Source: an uncultured Bacteroides sp. (GTDB lineage: Bacteria; Bacteroidota; Bacteroidia; Bacteroidales; Bacteroidaceae). Taken from it: a DNA stretch of 64,000 bases. The DNA is taken from positions 62,001-126,000 of the forward strand of contig NZ_CAJULN010000003.1 in assembly GCF_910586915.1 (NCBI RefSeq), given 5' to 3'. Of this stretch, positions 17,513 through 25,017 are shown piece by piece. A model generated the notes under the pieces. It was not told the origin of the DNA. It searched no databases and saw only the letters and a list, made by a program, of their open reading frames with translations. A program made the position numbers and the translations under genes. The number at the start of each line of letters is the position of its first letter. The first letter of the stretch is position 1.

Positions 17513-18042
17513 AAACAATCTTATCAATTGCACTCACAGCCTGCGTGTTGTTTGGCTGCAACAACCCGACAACGCCATTAACTCCGCAAGAGAAAACTTT
17601 TGCAGGAAAGTATTATGCCATAAAAAGCGACACCCTCGGAATAAAAAATATTTATGGTACCATAGAATCTTATACAGACTACCAAACAGACCGGAATGCT
17701 TATTCCAGCGCTACACTCAGAATAATGTTTTCTTTTGAAAAGGCAAAAAACATCATACTGGAATACGAACTGGAATACAATAGTGATTGGAAAATAAGAA
17801 ATGACACACTATTCGAAAGTTTAAACCCCAATTCGTATAAAATGAGTCTTAAAAGCACCAACCGGCAGGGAGTGGTTGCCAAGAAGTTAATGGAAGAGTT
17901 AGAGCCGTTGGCTGAAATGTTTAATGCCAAATTCAAAGAAACACTGCTAAAACATGACGCAACAAAGATTGTAGAAATAACTCCCGAAAAAGCAATCATA
18001 GAAATGGACGGAGTGAATGAGACAATCAAAAAAGTAAAATAA
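17509..18042 (+). CDS. Small lipoprotein of unknown function
   Basis: A 177-residue lipoprotein: signal MKTILSIALTACVLFGC and mature start NNPTTPLTPQEKTFAGKYY. The body has a lipocalin-like opening (GKYYAIKSDTLG) and ends in charged strand-like segments. I do not recognise the family. It overlaps the aspartyl-protease-like gene by 4 bp, so translation is coupled and the two products may act together at the envelope. Confidence 0.7.
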   Translation: MKTILSIALTACVLFGCNNPTTPLTPQEKTFAGKYYAIKSDTLGIKNIYGTIESYTDYQTDRNAYSSATLRIMFSFEKAKNIILEYELEYNSDWKIRNDTLFESLNPNSYKMSLKSTNRQGVVAKKLMEELEPLAEMFNAKFKETLLKHDATKIVEITPEKAIIEMDGVNETIKKVK

Positions 18043-18087
18043 CAACTAATCTGCCATACCATAAAGTAATATAAAAAGCAGAAAAAG

Positions 18088-18124
18088 ACCATCAATCTTT
18101 GCGAGATTAAATTCTCGCAAAGAT
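18088..18124. repeat. Hairpin matching the end of the AAA ATPase gene
   Basis: Perfect 12-bp inverted repeat (atctttgcgaga, 18095-18106; tctcgcaaagat, 18113-18124). The 30 bases 18091-18120 match 20174-20203, inside the ATPase gene, at 29 of 30 positions; in frame it reads TINLCEIKFSQR then stop, against TINLCEMKFSQGEFE in the ATPase. It is either a relic of a second ATPase gene or a copied hairpin. It has no T-run. Confidence 0.6.
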
Positions 18125-18195
18125 GAACTTTGGATAGATGTTCCCCCTTTAGAAAACATAATTAATTAATTTATGAACGCACTTTGCTTTTTTCC

Positions 18196-18228
18196 TTTGG
18201 TCATGAATTTCGGAACCCATATCTTTGC
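18196..18228 (+). promoter_or_regulatory. Promoter of the second HU-like gene
   Basis: -33 TTTG at 18196-18199, a 20-nt spacer and -7 tatctttgc at 18220-18228: a full consensus match, 59 nt upstream of the ATG at 18288. Confidence 0.8.
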
Positions 18229-18287
18229 ACCGTGATCACAAAACAAGAATAAAACCAATTTTACTAACTACTAAAAAAAGAAAGATT

Positions 18288-18767
18288 ATGGCACTGAAGT
18301 ATGTTGTCAAGAAAAGAACTTTCGGCTTCGACAAAACAAAGGCAGAAAAGTATGTAGCACAAAATGTTATCACCAACACGGTAAATTTCAAAGATTTATG
18401 CAAGGAAATATCCATGTTCGGTATGATTCCCGAAGGGGCGGTAAAACACGTAATCGACGCACTGATTGATGCGCTGAACACCAACCTCAACAAAGGATTA
18501 TCGGTGCAGTTGGGCGATTTCGGATATTTCCGTCCGGGAATGAACTGCAAAAGCCAGGACACGGCGAAAGACGTGGACGCCGACACCATCCAACGGGTAA
18601 AAATCATATTTACACCGGGATACAAGTTTAAGGAGATGCTCAACAAAGTCAGCATCTATAAAACCGAAGGAAACAGCAGCGATGTATCCTCGGGAAGCAA
18701 CGGCGGAGACAATCCTGTCAACCCCGACGGAGGAGACGACGGCGAGACACCCGATCCCGGACTATAA
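18288..18767 (+). CDS. HU-family DNA-binding protein
   Basis: A 160-residue HU-related protein of the Bacteroides type. The start at 18288 follows the promoter and gives MALKYVVKKRTFGFDKTK, the usual opening. The HU-like domain covers residues 1-125 (EGAVKHVIDALIDALNTNL, VQLGDFGYFRPG, KIIFTPGYKFKEML). The tail from residue 130 is acidic and glycine-rich (SGSNGGDNPVNPDGGDDGE), as in many of its relatives. It is likely a nucleoid-associated protein. It is not closely similar to the HU-like protein at 15770. Confidence 0.85.
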   Translation: MALKYVVKKRTFGFDKTKAEKYVAQNVITNTVNFKDLCKEISMFGMIPEGAVKHVIDALIDALNTNLNKGLSVQLGDFGYFRPGMNCKSQDTAKDVDADTIQRVKIIFTPGYKFKEMLNKVSIYKTEGNSSDVSSGSNGGDNPVNPDGGDDGETPDPGL

Positions 18768-18814
18768 CATTTAAAAAGCAGAAATCCGACCGGATAATTT
18801 AACTGGATAACCCA

Positions 18815-18859
18815 ACGTGGGATACTGTTCGCTGGAAAGGCAGAAACAGTATCCCACGT
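18815..18859. repeat. 15-bp-arm inverted repeat (first of two hairpins)
   Basis: Perfect arms acgtgggatactgtt (18815-18829) and aacagtatcccacgt (18845-18859), loop 15 nt, no T-run. It follows the HU-like gene by 47 nt and could act as its transcript end. Confidence 0.65.
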
Positions 18860-18882
18860 GTTGAATTATAGCCATTAAAACA

Positions 18883-18952
18883 GATTGTTGGTCGGTAACT
18901 CGTTTTATTTTTGAGTTACCGACCAACAATCGAAGTTTTTCACTACCTTCGC
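18883..18952 (+). promoter_or_regulatory. 19-bp inverted repeat and -7 box ahead of the AAA ATPase gene
   Basis: Perfect 19-bp arms (18883-18901 and 18913-18931) with an 11-nt T-rich loop, followed by taccttcgc at 18944-18952, a one-mismatch -7 box 24 nt before the ATG. The repeat covers the place where a -33 element would lie, so it may be an operator for a dimeric regulator as well as a transcript hairpin. Confidence 0.55.
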
Positions 18953-18976
18953 ACCAAAGAATAAACATATTACAAG

Positions 18977-20389
18977 ATGGCAGATACAATTATAGGCAGA
19001 GCAACCGAACAGGAAATACTGCGCCAACGTATAGATTCAAAATCTCCGGAACTAATAGCAATCTATGGTCGTCGTCGAATCGGAAAGACCTTTTTGGTGC
19101 GTCAGTATTTTAATGATGCGTTCAGTTTTTATTCTACAGGGATATATCAGGGAACCAAGCAGGAACAACTTAGAGCATTCAACCGACAGTTGGAATACTA
19201 TTCGGGAAGCAAATGGGAAGTCGCAAAGGATTGGTTCGAAGCATTCGCCCAATTGCGTGAATATCTTGAATCGTTGGGTAACAATAAACCCATTGTAGTC
19301 TTCCTTGACGAACTCCCGTGGATGGATACGCAGAAAAGCCGTTTTGTAAAGGCATTTGAATATTTTTGGAATTCATGGGGAGCAACGAACAACCGATTAA
19401 AATTAATTGTCTGTGGCAGTGCCACAACATGGATGCGTGAAAATGTACTTTCCGACAAAGGAGGTTTGTACAATCGTACCACACGCAGTATATATCTTGC
19501 CCCGTTTACTTTGCATGAAACAGAAGAATATCTTCTTTCACGCAGCATTAATTGGAATCGTTATCAGATAGCAGAGTGTTACATGACTCTTGGCGGTACA
19601 CCGCTTTATCTGCAAATGCTCGAACGTAATTTAAGTTTCACGCAGAATGTAGACAATCTTTTTTTCATACAAAATGCACCATTGGCACGGGAATATGATT
19701 TTCTGTTCCGCTCGTTGTTCAACGAGGCCACATTGCATCGGCAAATCATCGAAACATTGGCAAACAAAACGATTGGAATGACCCGGACAGAAATTATGGC
19801 TTCAACAAAAATCGAAGATGGCGGAGCCTTGACAAAAGCCTTGCGAAACTTGAGTGATTGCGATTTTATTCGACAATACACAGCATTCGGCAAGACCGAG
19901 CGCGGAACAATATATCAGTTGACCGATTTGTTTACGCTGTTTCATCTGCGTTATGTCAAAGGGTATCGCGGACAAGACGAGCATCATTGGCAAAATATGA
20001 TAGATTCACCATCACGCAGAGCGTGGAGCGGATATTCCTTTGAACAATTGTGCCTGCATCATATCCGTCAAATCAAACAGAAATTGGGTATAAATGGCGT
20101 ACAAAGCGATGTTTATGCATGGAAAGGCGATGGTGACCAAATTGATTTGTTGATTGATCGCCGAGACCAGACTATCAATCTTTGCGAGATGAAATTCTCG
20201 CAAGGCGAGTTTGAAATCACCAAACAATACGATGAACACCTACGCGAACGGGCAGCAAGTTTTCGATCCGCAACGAAAACCCGCAAAGCACTGCATCAAA
20301 CATTTGTTACGACATACGGAATAAAAAAGAATATGTATAGCGGGAATGTGCAGAGCGAAGTTAAACTGGATGATTTATTTGTTGAATAA
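18977..20389 (+). CDS. AAA ATPase with C-terminal DUF234 nuclease-like domain
   Basis: A 470-residue protein of the archaeal-type ATPase/DUF234 family. Walker A IYGRRRIGKTFLVRQYF is near residue 30, and Walker B-like VVFLDELPWMD near residue 110. A winged-helix segment (GMTRTEIMASTKIEDGGALT) lies around residue 265. The C-terminal part has the PD-(D/E)xK-like pattern DGDQIDLLIDRRD ... NLCEMKFSQGEFE, which suggests a nuclease fold. The physiological role is unknown; a link to mobile elements or defence is guesswork. It stands alone behind two strong hairpins. Confidence 0.85.
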   Translation: MADTIIGRATEQEILRQRIDSKSPELIAIYGRRRIGKTFLVRQYFNDAFSFYSTGIYQGTKQEQLRAFNRQLEYYSGSKWEVAKDWFEAFAQLREYLESLGNNKPIVVFLDELPWMDTQKSRFVKAFEYFWNSWGATNNRLKLIVCGSATTWMRENVLSDKGGLYNRTTRSIYLAPFTLHETEEYLLSRSINWNRYQIAECYMTLGGTPLYLQMLERNLSFTQNVDNLFFIQNAPLAREYDFLFRSLFNEATLHRQIIETLANKTIGMTRTEIMASTKIEDGGALTKALRNLSDCDFIRQYTAFGKTERGTIYQLTDLFTLFHLRYVKGYRGQDEHHWQNMIDSPSRRAWSGYSFEQLCLHHIRQIKQKLGINGVQSDVYAWKGDGDQIDLLIDRRDQTINLCEMKFSQGEFEITKQYDEHLRERAASFRSATKTRKALHQTFVTTYGIKKNMYSGNVQSEVKLDDLFVE

Positions 20390-20490
20390 TCTTCCAATTT
20401 TCATTGATTCAACGCCGGAAACATACTTAATTTATTAAAAACTAATCCTAATTGAATGATTTTTCGCCCGTCAATCATTGAAATAATCCG

Positions 20491-20498
20491 TATCTTTG
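20491..20498 (+). promoter_or_regulatory. -7 box of the GH2 beta-galactosidase gene
   Basis: tatctttg matches TAnnTTTG, 32 nt upstream of the ATG at 20531. No -33 TTTG at the right spacing. Confidence 0.5.
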
Positions 20499-20530
20499 AC
20501 TCCCGAAATTCAAACCTAATACAAAAACCC

Positions 20531-23500
20531 ATGAAGAAACAACTACTCTCCTGCTGCCTGGCAGCATTGGGACTGGCAACAGTTCAAGCACAAAGTTTCA
20601 ATGAGTGGAAAGACCCGGAAGTGAATTCCGTAAACCGATCCGCCATGCACACCAATTACTTTGCTTATGCGTCAGCCGACGAAGCTAAGACAGGCATCAA
20701 GGAAAACTCCGCAAATTTCATGACTCTGAACGGCCTTTGGAAATTCAACTGGGTGAGACACGCCGAGGCACGTCCGACCGATTTCTTCCAGACCAACTTC
20801 AACGACAAAGGATGGGACGACCTCCAAGTGCCCGGCGTATGGGAACTGAACGGCTATGGTGACCCTATCTATGTGAATGTAGGATACGCCTGGAGAAGCC
20901 AGTTCAAGAACAACCCGCCATACGTCCCGACAGAAAACAACCATGTAGGTTCTTACCGGAAAGAAATCGTCGTTCCCGCCGACTGGAAAGGGAAAGAGAT
21001 TTTTGCACACTTTGGTTCGGTCACTTCCAATATGTATCTTTGGGTGAACGGACGCTTTGTAGGATATAGCGAAGACAGCAAACTGGAAGCCGAATTCAAC
21101 CTGACGAACTATCTGAAACCGGGAAAGAACGTGATTGCTTTCCAGGTATTCCGTTGGTGCGACGGCAGTTATCTGGAAGACCAGGATTTCTTCCGCTATT
21201 CCGGCGTAGGACGCGACTGCTATCTCTACGCACGCGACAAGAAATATATCCGGGACATCCGTGTAACGCCCGACCTGGACAACCAATATAAAGACGCCAC
21301 ACTGAACATCGCTCTGGACCTGAACGAAAGCGGCACAGTAGCGTTAGACCTGACAGATGCGCAAGGCAACCGCGTAGCCACCGCCGACCTGAAAGGCTCG
21401 GGTAAGCTGAACACCACGCTCAACATAACCAACCCCGCCAAATGGACAGCCGAAACACCGAATCTCTACACTCTGACTGCCACTTTAAAGAACGGCAACA
21501 GTACCGTGGAAGTAATTCCCGTAAAGGTGGGGTTCCGCAAGATTGAGCTGAAGGGCGGACAAATACTCGTAAACGGACAGCCGGTGCTCTTCAAGGGAGC
21601 CGACCGCCATGAGATAGACCCGGACGGCGGCTATGTGGTTTCTACCGAACGTATGCTGCAAGACATCAAAGTAATGAAGGAGCTCAACATCAACGCCGTG
21701 CGTACCTGCCACTATCCGGACGACAACCGTTGGTATGACCTCTGCGACCAATATGGTATCTATGTAGTGGCGGAAGCCAACATCGAATCGCACGGAATGG
21801 GATACGGCGACCAGTCTCTCGCCAAGAACCCCATCTACGCCAAAGCCCATATGGAACGCAACCAACGCAACGTGCAACGCAGCTACAACCACCCGTCCAT
21901 CATCTTCTGGTCGTTGGGCAATGAAGCCGGCATGGGAGCGAACTTTGAAAAATGCTATACCTGGATTAAGAACGAAGACAAGACACGTGCCGTACAGTAC
22001 GAACAGGCAGGCACCAGCGAATTTACAGATATCTACTGCCCGATGTACTTAGGCTACAACGGCTGCATCAAATACAGCGAAGGCAACATCCAAAAGCCTT
22101 TGATTCAATGCGAATACGCCCACGCTATGGGTAACTCGCAAGGCGGATTCAAGGAATACTGGGACATCATCCGCAAATATCCGAAATATCAGGGCGGATT
22201 TATCTGGGACTTTGTAGACCAGTCGTGCCACTGGAAGAACAAGGACGGAGTGGAAATTTACGGCTACGGCGGCGACTTCAACAAATACGACGGCTCGGAC
22301 AATAACTTCAACGACAACGGCCTCATCAGCCCCGACCGCGTGCCCAATCCTCACGCTTACGAGGTAGCCTATTTCTACCAGAACATCTGGACTACCCCCT
22401 CCGACCTCGCCAAAGGTGAAATCAGCATCTACAACGAGAACTTCTTCCGCGACCTCGCCGCATACTACATGGAATGGCAATTACTGGCAAACGGAGAAGT
22501 GGTACAGACCGGACTCGTATCCGATTTGAAAGCGGCACCCCAACAAACCGTAAAAGTGCAGCTCCCGATTGACACGAAGAACATCTGTCCCGACAAAGAG
22601 CTGTTGCTCAACGTCAGCTACAAACTGAAAGCCGCCGAAACACTGCTGCCGGCAGGAACGACCATCGCCTACGACCAGTTGAGCATCCGCGACTACCAGG
22701 CACCGGAACTGAAACTGGAGAACGTACAGGCTTCCAACCTCCCCGTGGCAGTGCCTTCCATCCTCGACAACGACCAATACTACCTGATAGTGAAAGGAGA
22801 AAACTTCTCTTTGGACTTCAACAGGCACAACGGCTACCTCTGCCGCTACGACGTGAACGGAATGCAGATGATGGAAGAAGGCAGCGAACTGACGCCCAAC
22901 TTCTGGCGTGCACCGACCGACAACGATTTCGGAGCAGGCTTGCAACATAAATATGCAGCATGGAAAAACCCGGGACTGAAACTGACGTCTCTGAAACACG
23001 CCATCGAGAACGATATGGCAGTGGTTCGTGCCGAATATGAGATGAAAGCGGTAGGCGGTAAGTTGTCGCTCACCTACACCATCAATAATAAGGGAGCAGT
23101 GAAGGTGACCCAAAAGATGACAGCCGACAAGAGCCGGAAAGTATCCGAAATGTTCCGTTTCGGTATGCAGTTCCGTATGCCGCTTGCTTTCAACGAAATA
23201 GAGTACTACGGACGCGGCCCGGTAGAAAACTATTCCGACCGAAACCACGGCGCCATGATTGGCAAATACCGCCAGACGGTGGAAGAGCAGTTCTATCCGT
23301 ATATCCGCCCGCAGGAAACCGGAACGAAAACCGATATCCGCTGGTGGAGACTGCTGAACATCGGTGGCAACGGTCTGCAATTCGTTTCTGAAGCTCCGTT
23401 CTCCGCTTCCGCACTGAACTACACCATCGAATCGCTGGACGACGGCGACGCCAAAGAGCAGCGCCACTCACCGGAAGTAGAAAAAGCAAACTTTACAAAC

Positions 23501-23638
23501 TTCTGCATCGACAAAGTGCAAACGGGACTGGCGTGTGTCAACAGTTGGGGAGCCATACCGTTGGAAAAATATCGCCTGCCTTACCAGGATTATGAATTCA
23601 GTTTCATCATGTCGCCCGTGTCGCATAAACTGAAGTAA
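20531..23638 (+). CDS. Secreted GH2 beta-galactosidase, LacZ-like
   Basis: A 1035-residue glycoside hydrolase family 2 enzyme with signal peptide (LSCCLAALGLATVQAQ). Domains in order: sugar-binding jelly roll (residues 40-230), Ig-like GH2 domain, TIM barrel, and Bgal_small_N at the C-terminus. The acid/base Glu is in WSLGNEAGMGANF (about 463) and the nucleophile Glu in IQCEYAHAMGNSQ (about 527). The layout is that of LacZ, so terminal beta-galactose release is likely, in the periplasm. The ATG at 20531 starts the signal peptide; the frame is open upstream but without support. It stands alone, followed by a terminator. Confidence 0.93.
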   Translation: MKKQLLSCCLAALGLATVQAQSFNEWKDPEVNSVNRSAMHTNYFAYASADEAKTGIKENSANFMTLNGLWKFNWVRHAEARPTDFFQTNFNDKGWDDLQVPGVWELNGYGDPIYVNVGYAWRSQFKNNPPYVPTENNHVGSYRKEIVVPADWKGKEIFAHFGSVTSNMYLWVNGRFVGYSEDSKLEAEFNLTNYLKPGKNVIAFQVFRWCDGSYLEDQDFFRYSGVGRDCYLYARDKKYIRDIRVTPDLDNQYKDATLNIALDLNESGTVALDLTDAQGNRVATADLKGSGKLNTTLNITNPAKWTAETPNLYTLTATLKNGNSTVEVIPVKVGFRKIELKGGQILVNGQPVLFKGADRHEIDPDGGYVVSTERMLQDIKVMKELNINAVRTCHYPDDNRWYDLCDQYGIYVVAEANIESHGMGYGDQSLAKNPIYAKAHMERNQRNVQRSYNHPSIIFWSLGNEAGMGANFEKCYTWIKNEDKTRAVQYEQAGTSEFTDIYCPMYLGYNGCIKYSEGNIQKPLIQCEYAHAMGNSQGGFKEYWDIIRKYPKYQGGFIWDFVDQSCHWKNKDGVEIYGYGGDFNKYDGSDNNFNDNGLISPDRVPNPHAYEVAYFYQNIWTTPSDLAKGEISIYNENFFRDLAAYYMEWQLLANGEVVQTGLVSDLKAAPQQTVKVQLPIDTKNICPDKELLLNVSYKLKAAETLLPAGTTIAYDQLSIRDYQAPELKLENVQASNLPVAVPSILDNDQYYLIVKGENFSLDFNRHNGYLCRYDVNGMQMMEEGSELTPNFWRAPTDNDFGAGLQHKYAAWKNPGLKLTSLKHAIENDMAVVRAEYEMKAVGGKLSLTYTINNKGAVKVTQKMTADKSRKVSEMFRFGMQFRMPLAFNEIEYYGRGPVENYSDRNHGAMIGKYRQTVEEQFYPYIRPQETGTKTDIRWWRLLNIGGNGLQFVSEAPFSASALNYTIESLDDGDAKEQRHSPEVEKANFTNFCIDKVQTGLACVNSWGAIPLEKYRLPYQDYEFSFIMSPVSHKLK

Positions 23639-23691
23639 AAAACATCGTTAAAAAACAAGGTATCAGGATACAGGAATAACGAAAAATAGCG

Positions 23692-23700
23692 TACTTTTGC
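23692..23700 (+). promoter_or_regulatory. -7-like box directly before a terminator hairpin
   Basis: tacttttgc matches TAnnTTTGC exactly and touches the terminator stem at 23701. It may be the efflux operon promoter with an attenuator, or a chance match. Confidence 0.35.
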
Positions 23701-23741
23701 AGCCGGAAACTGATTGAGCAGAATTAGTTTCCGGCTTTTTT
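23701..23741 (+). terminator. Rho-independent terminator between the GH2 gene and the efflux operon
   Basis: Perfect 11-bp stem (agccggaaact, 23701-23711; agtttccggct, 23726-23736) and a run of six T ending at 23741. It is well placed to end the beta-galactosidase transcript. Confidence 0.85.
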
Positions 23742-23816
23742 CCCCTTAAATTTTCCCACTATACAAGAAAACAACACACGTGCTACTAAAAACGCATAAT
23801 TAAAAAAAACAGATAA

Positions 23817-25001
23817 ATGAGAAGTATGAAAAGTAGAATTGTTTTATTTACATTTTGCTTGGCCCTTCTGTCCAGTTGCGGCAATAAGGTAAAGGAGACG
23901 GGCAAAGTCCCGGAGTATGCAGTACAGGAGTTACAAAAGTCGGCAGCCAATCTGACGACAGCTTATCCTGCCACCATCAAAGGTAAACAAGACGTGGAAA
24001 TCCGTCCGCAAGTATCGGGCTTCATCACCAAACTGTGTGTAGACGAAGGAGCAAGCGTACGCAAAGGACAAGTACTGTTTGTCATCGACCCCACACAATA
24101 CGAAGCGGCAGTACGCACAGCCCAGGCAGCAGTTGCCACGGCAGAAGCGGCAGTACGCACCCAGCAAATCACGGTAGACAACAAACGTGAACTGAACAAG
24201 AAGAACATCATCAGCAACTACGACCTGTCAATGGCTGAAAATACATTGGCACAGTCGCAGGCACAACTGGCACAGGCAAAAGCACAGTTGACTACTGCCC
24301 GCCAGAATCTCTCTTTCACACAGGTGAAAAGTCCCTCCGACGGTGTCATCAACAATATCCCCTATCGTTTGGGAGCATTGGTAAGCCCTTCTATCGCCAC
24401 CCCGATGACTACCGTTTCCGAAATAGAAGAGGTATATGTATATTTCTCAATGACAGAAAAGGAACTGCTGGCCATGACCAAGTCGGGAAGCACCATCAAA
24501 GAGGAAATCGGCAAAATACCTGCCATCAAATTACAGTTGATTGACGGCACGGAATACGATGCGGAAGGCAAAGTGGACGCCATCACGGGAGTCATCGACC
24601 AAAACACCGGCTCCGTAAGTATGCGCGCCATCTTCCCGAACAAAGAACACATCCTGCGCAGTGGCGGTACGGCAAACATTCTGATTCCTTATACAATGGA
24701 CAATATTATCAGCATACCGCAGTCGGCAACAGTCGAAATCCAGGATAAGAAGTTTGTCTACGTCCTCCAGCCGGACAATACGGTGAAATATACCGAAATC
24801 GGCATCTTCAACCTCGATAACGGAAAAGAATATCTCGTCACTTCGGGCTTGAACGCAGGAGACAAAATCGTAATCGAAGGTGTACAGAGTTTGAAAGACG
24901 GCCAGGCTATACAGCCCATCACACCGGCTCAGAAAGAGGCAAACTATCAACAGCACTTGAAAGACCAACGCGAAGGAAATTTAGCTACTGCTTTCAACTA
25001 A
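23817..25001 (+). CDS. RND efflux periplasmic adaptor (AcrA/MexA-like)
   Basis: A 394-residue membrane fusion lipoprotein (lipobox LALLSSCGNK) joining an inner-membrane pump to an outer-membrane channel. Lipoyl halves IRPQVSGFITKLCVDEGASV and VKSPSDGVINN flank an alanine- and glutamine-rich alpha-hairpin (residues 100-165). A beta-barrel and a membrane-proximal domain follow. The ATG at 23826 (MKSRIVLF) is an equally likely start. First gene of the adaptor-pump-channel-lpxA operon; 16 nt to the pump gene. Drug specificity cannot be read from the sequence. Confidence 0.92.
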   Translation: MRSMKSRIVLFTFCLALLSSCGNKVKETGKVPEYAVQELQKSAANLTTAYPATIKGKQDVEIRPQVSGFITKLCVDEGASVRKGQVLFVIDPTQYEAAVRTAQAAVATAEAAVRTQQITVDNKRELNKKNIISNYDLSMAENTLAQSQAQLAQAKAQLTTARQNLSFTQVKSPSDGVINNIPYRLGALVSPSIATPMTTVSEIEEVYVYFSMTEKELLAMTKSGSTIKEEIGKIPAIKLQLIDGTEYDAEGKVDAITGVIDQNTGSVSMRAIFPNKEHILRSGGTANILIPYTMDNIISIPQSATVEIQDKKFVYVLQPDNTVKYTEIGIFNLDNGKEYLVTSGLNAGDKIVIEGVQSLKDGQAIQPITPAQKEANYQQHLKDQREGNLATAFN

Positions 25002-25017
25002 TAACTTAGACAATCGT

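Noticed and set aside
18977..20389. AAA ATPase as part of a defence or toxin-antitoxin system
   Set aside because: DUF234 ATPases are often found alone; there is no toxin, antitoxin or nuclease partner next to it, and the hairpins alone do not show such a role.
22481..23467. A 328-codon open frame on the minus strand
   Set aside because: It is the mirror of the GH2 beta-galactosidase C-terminal domain and has no recognisable motif or start signals.
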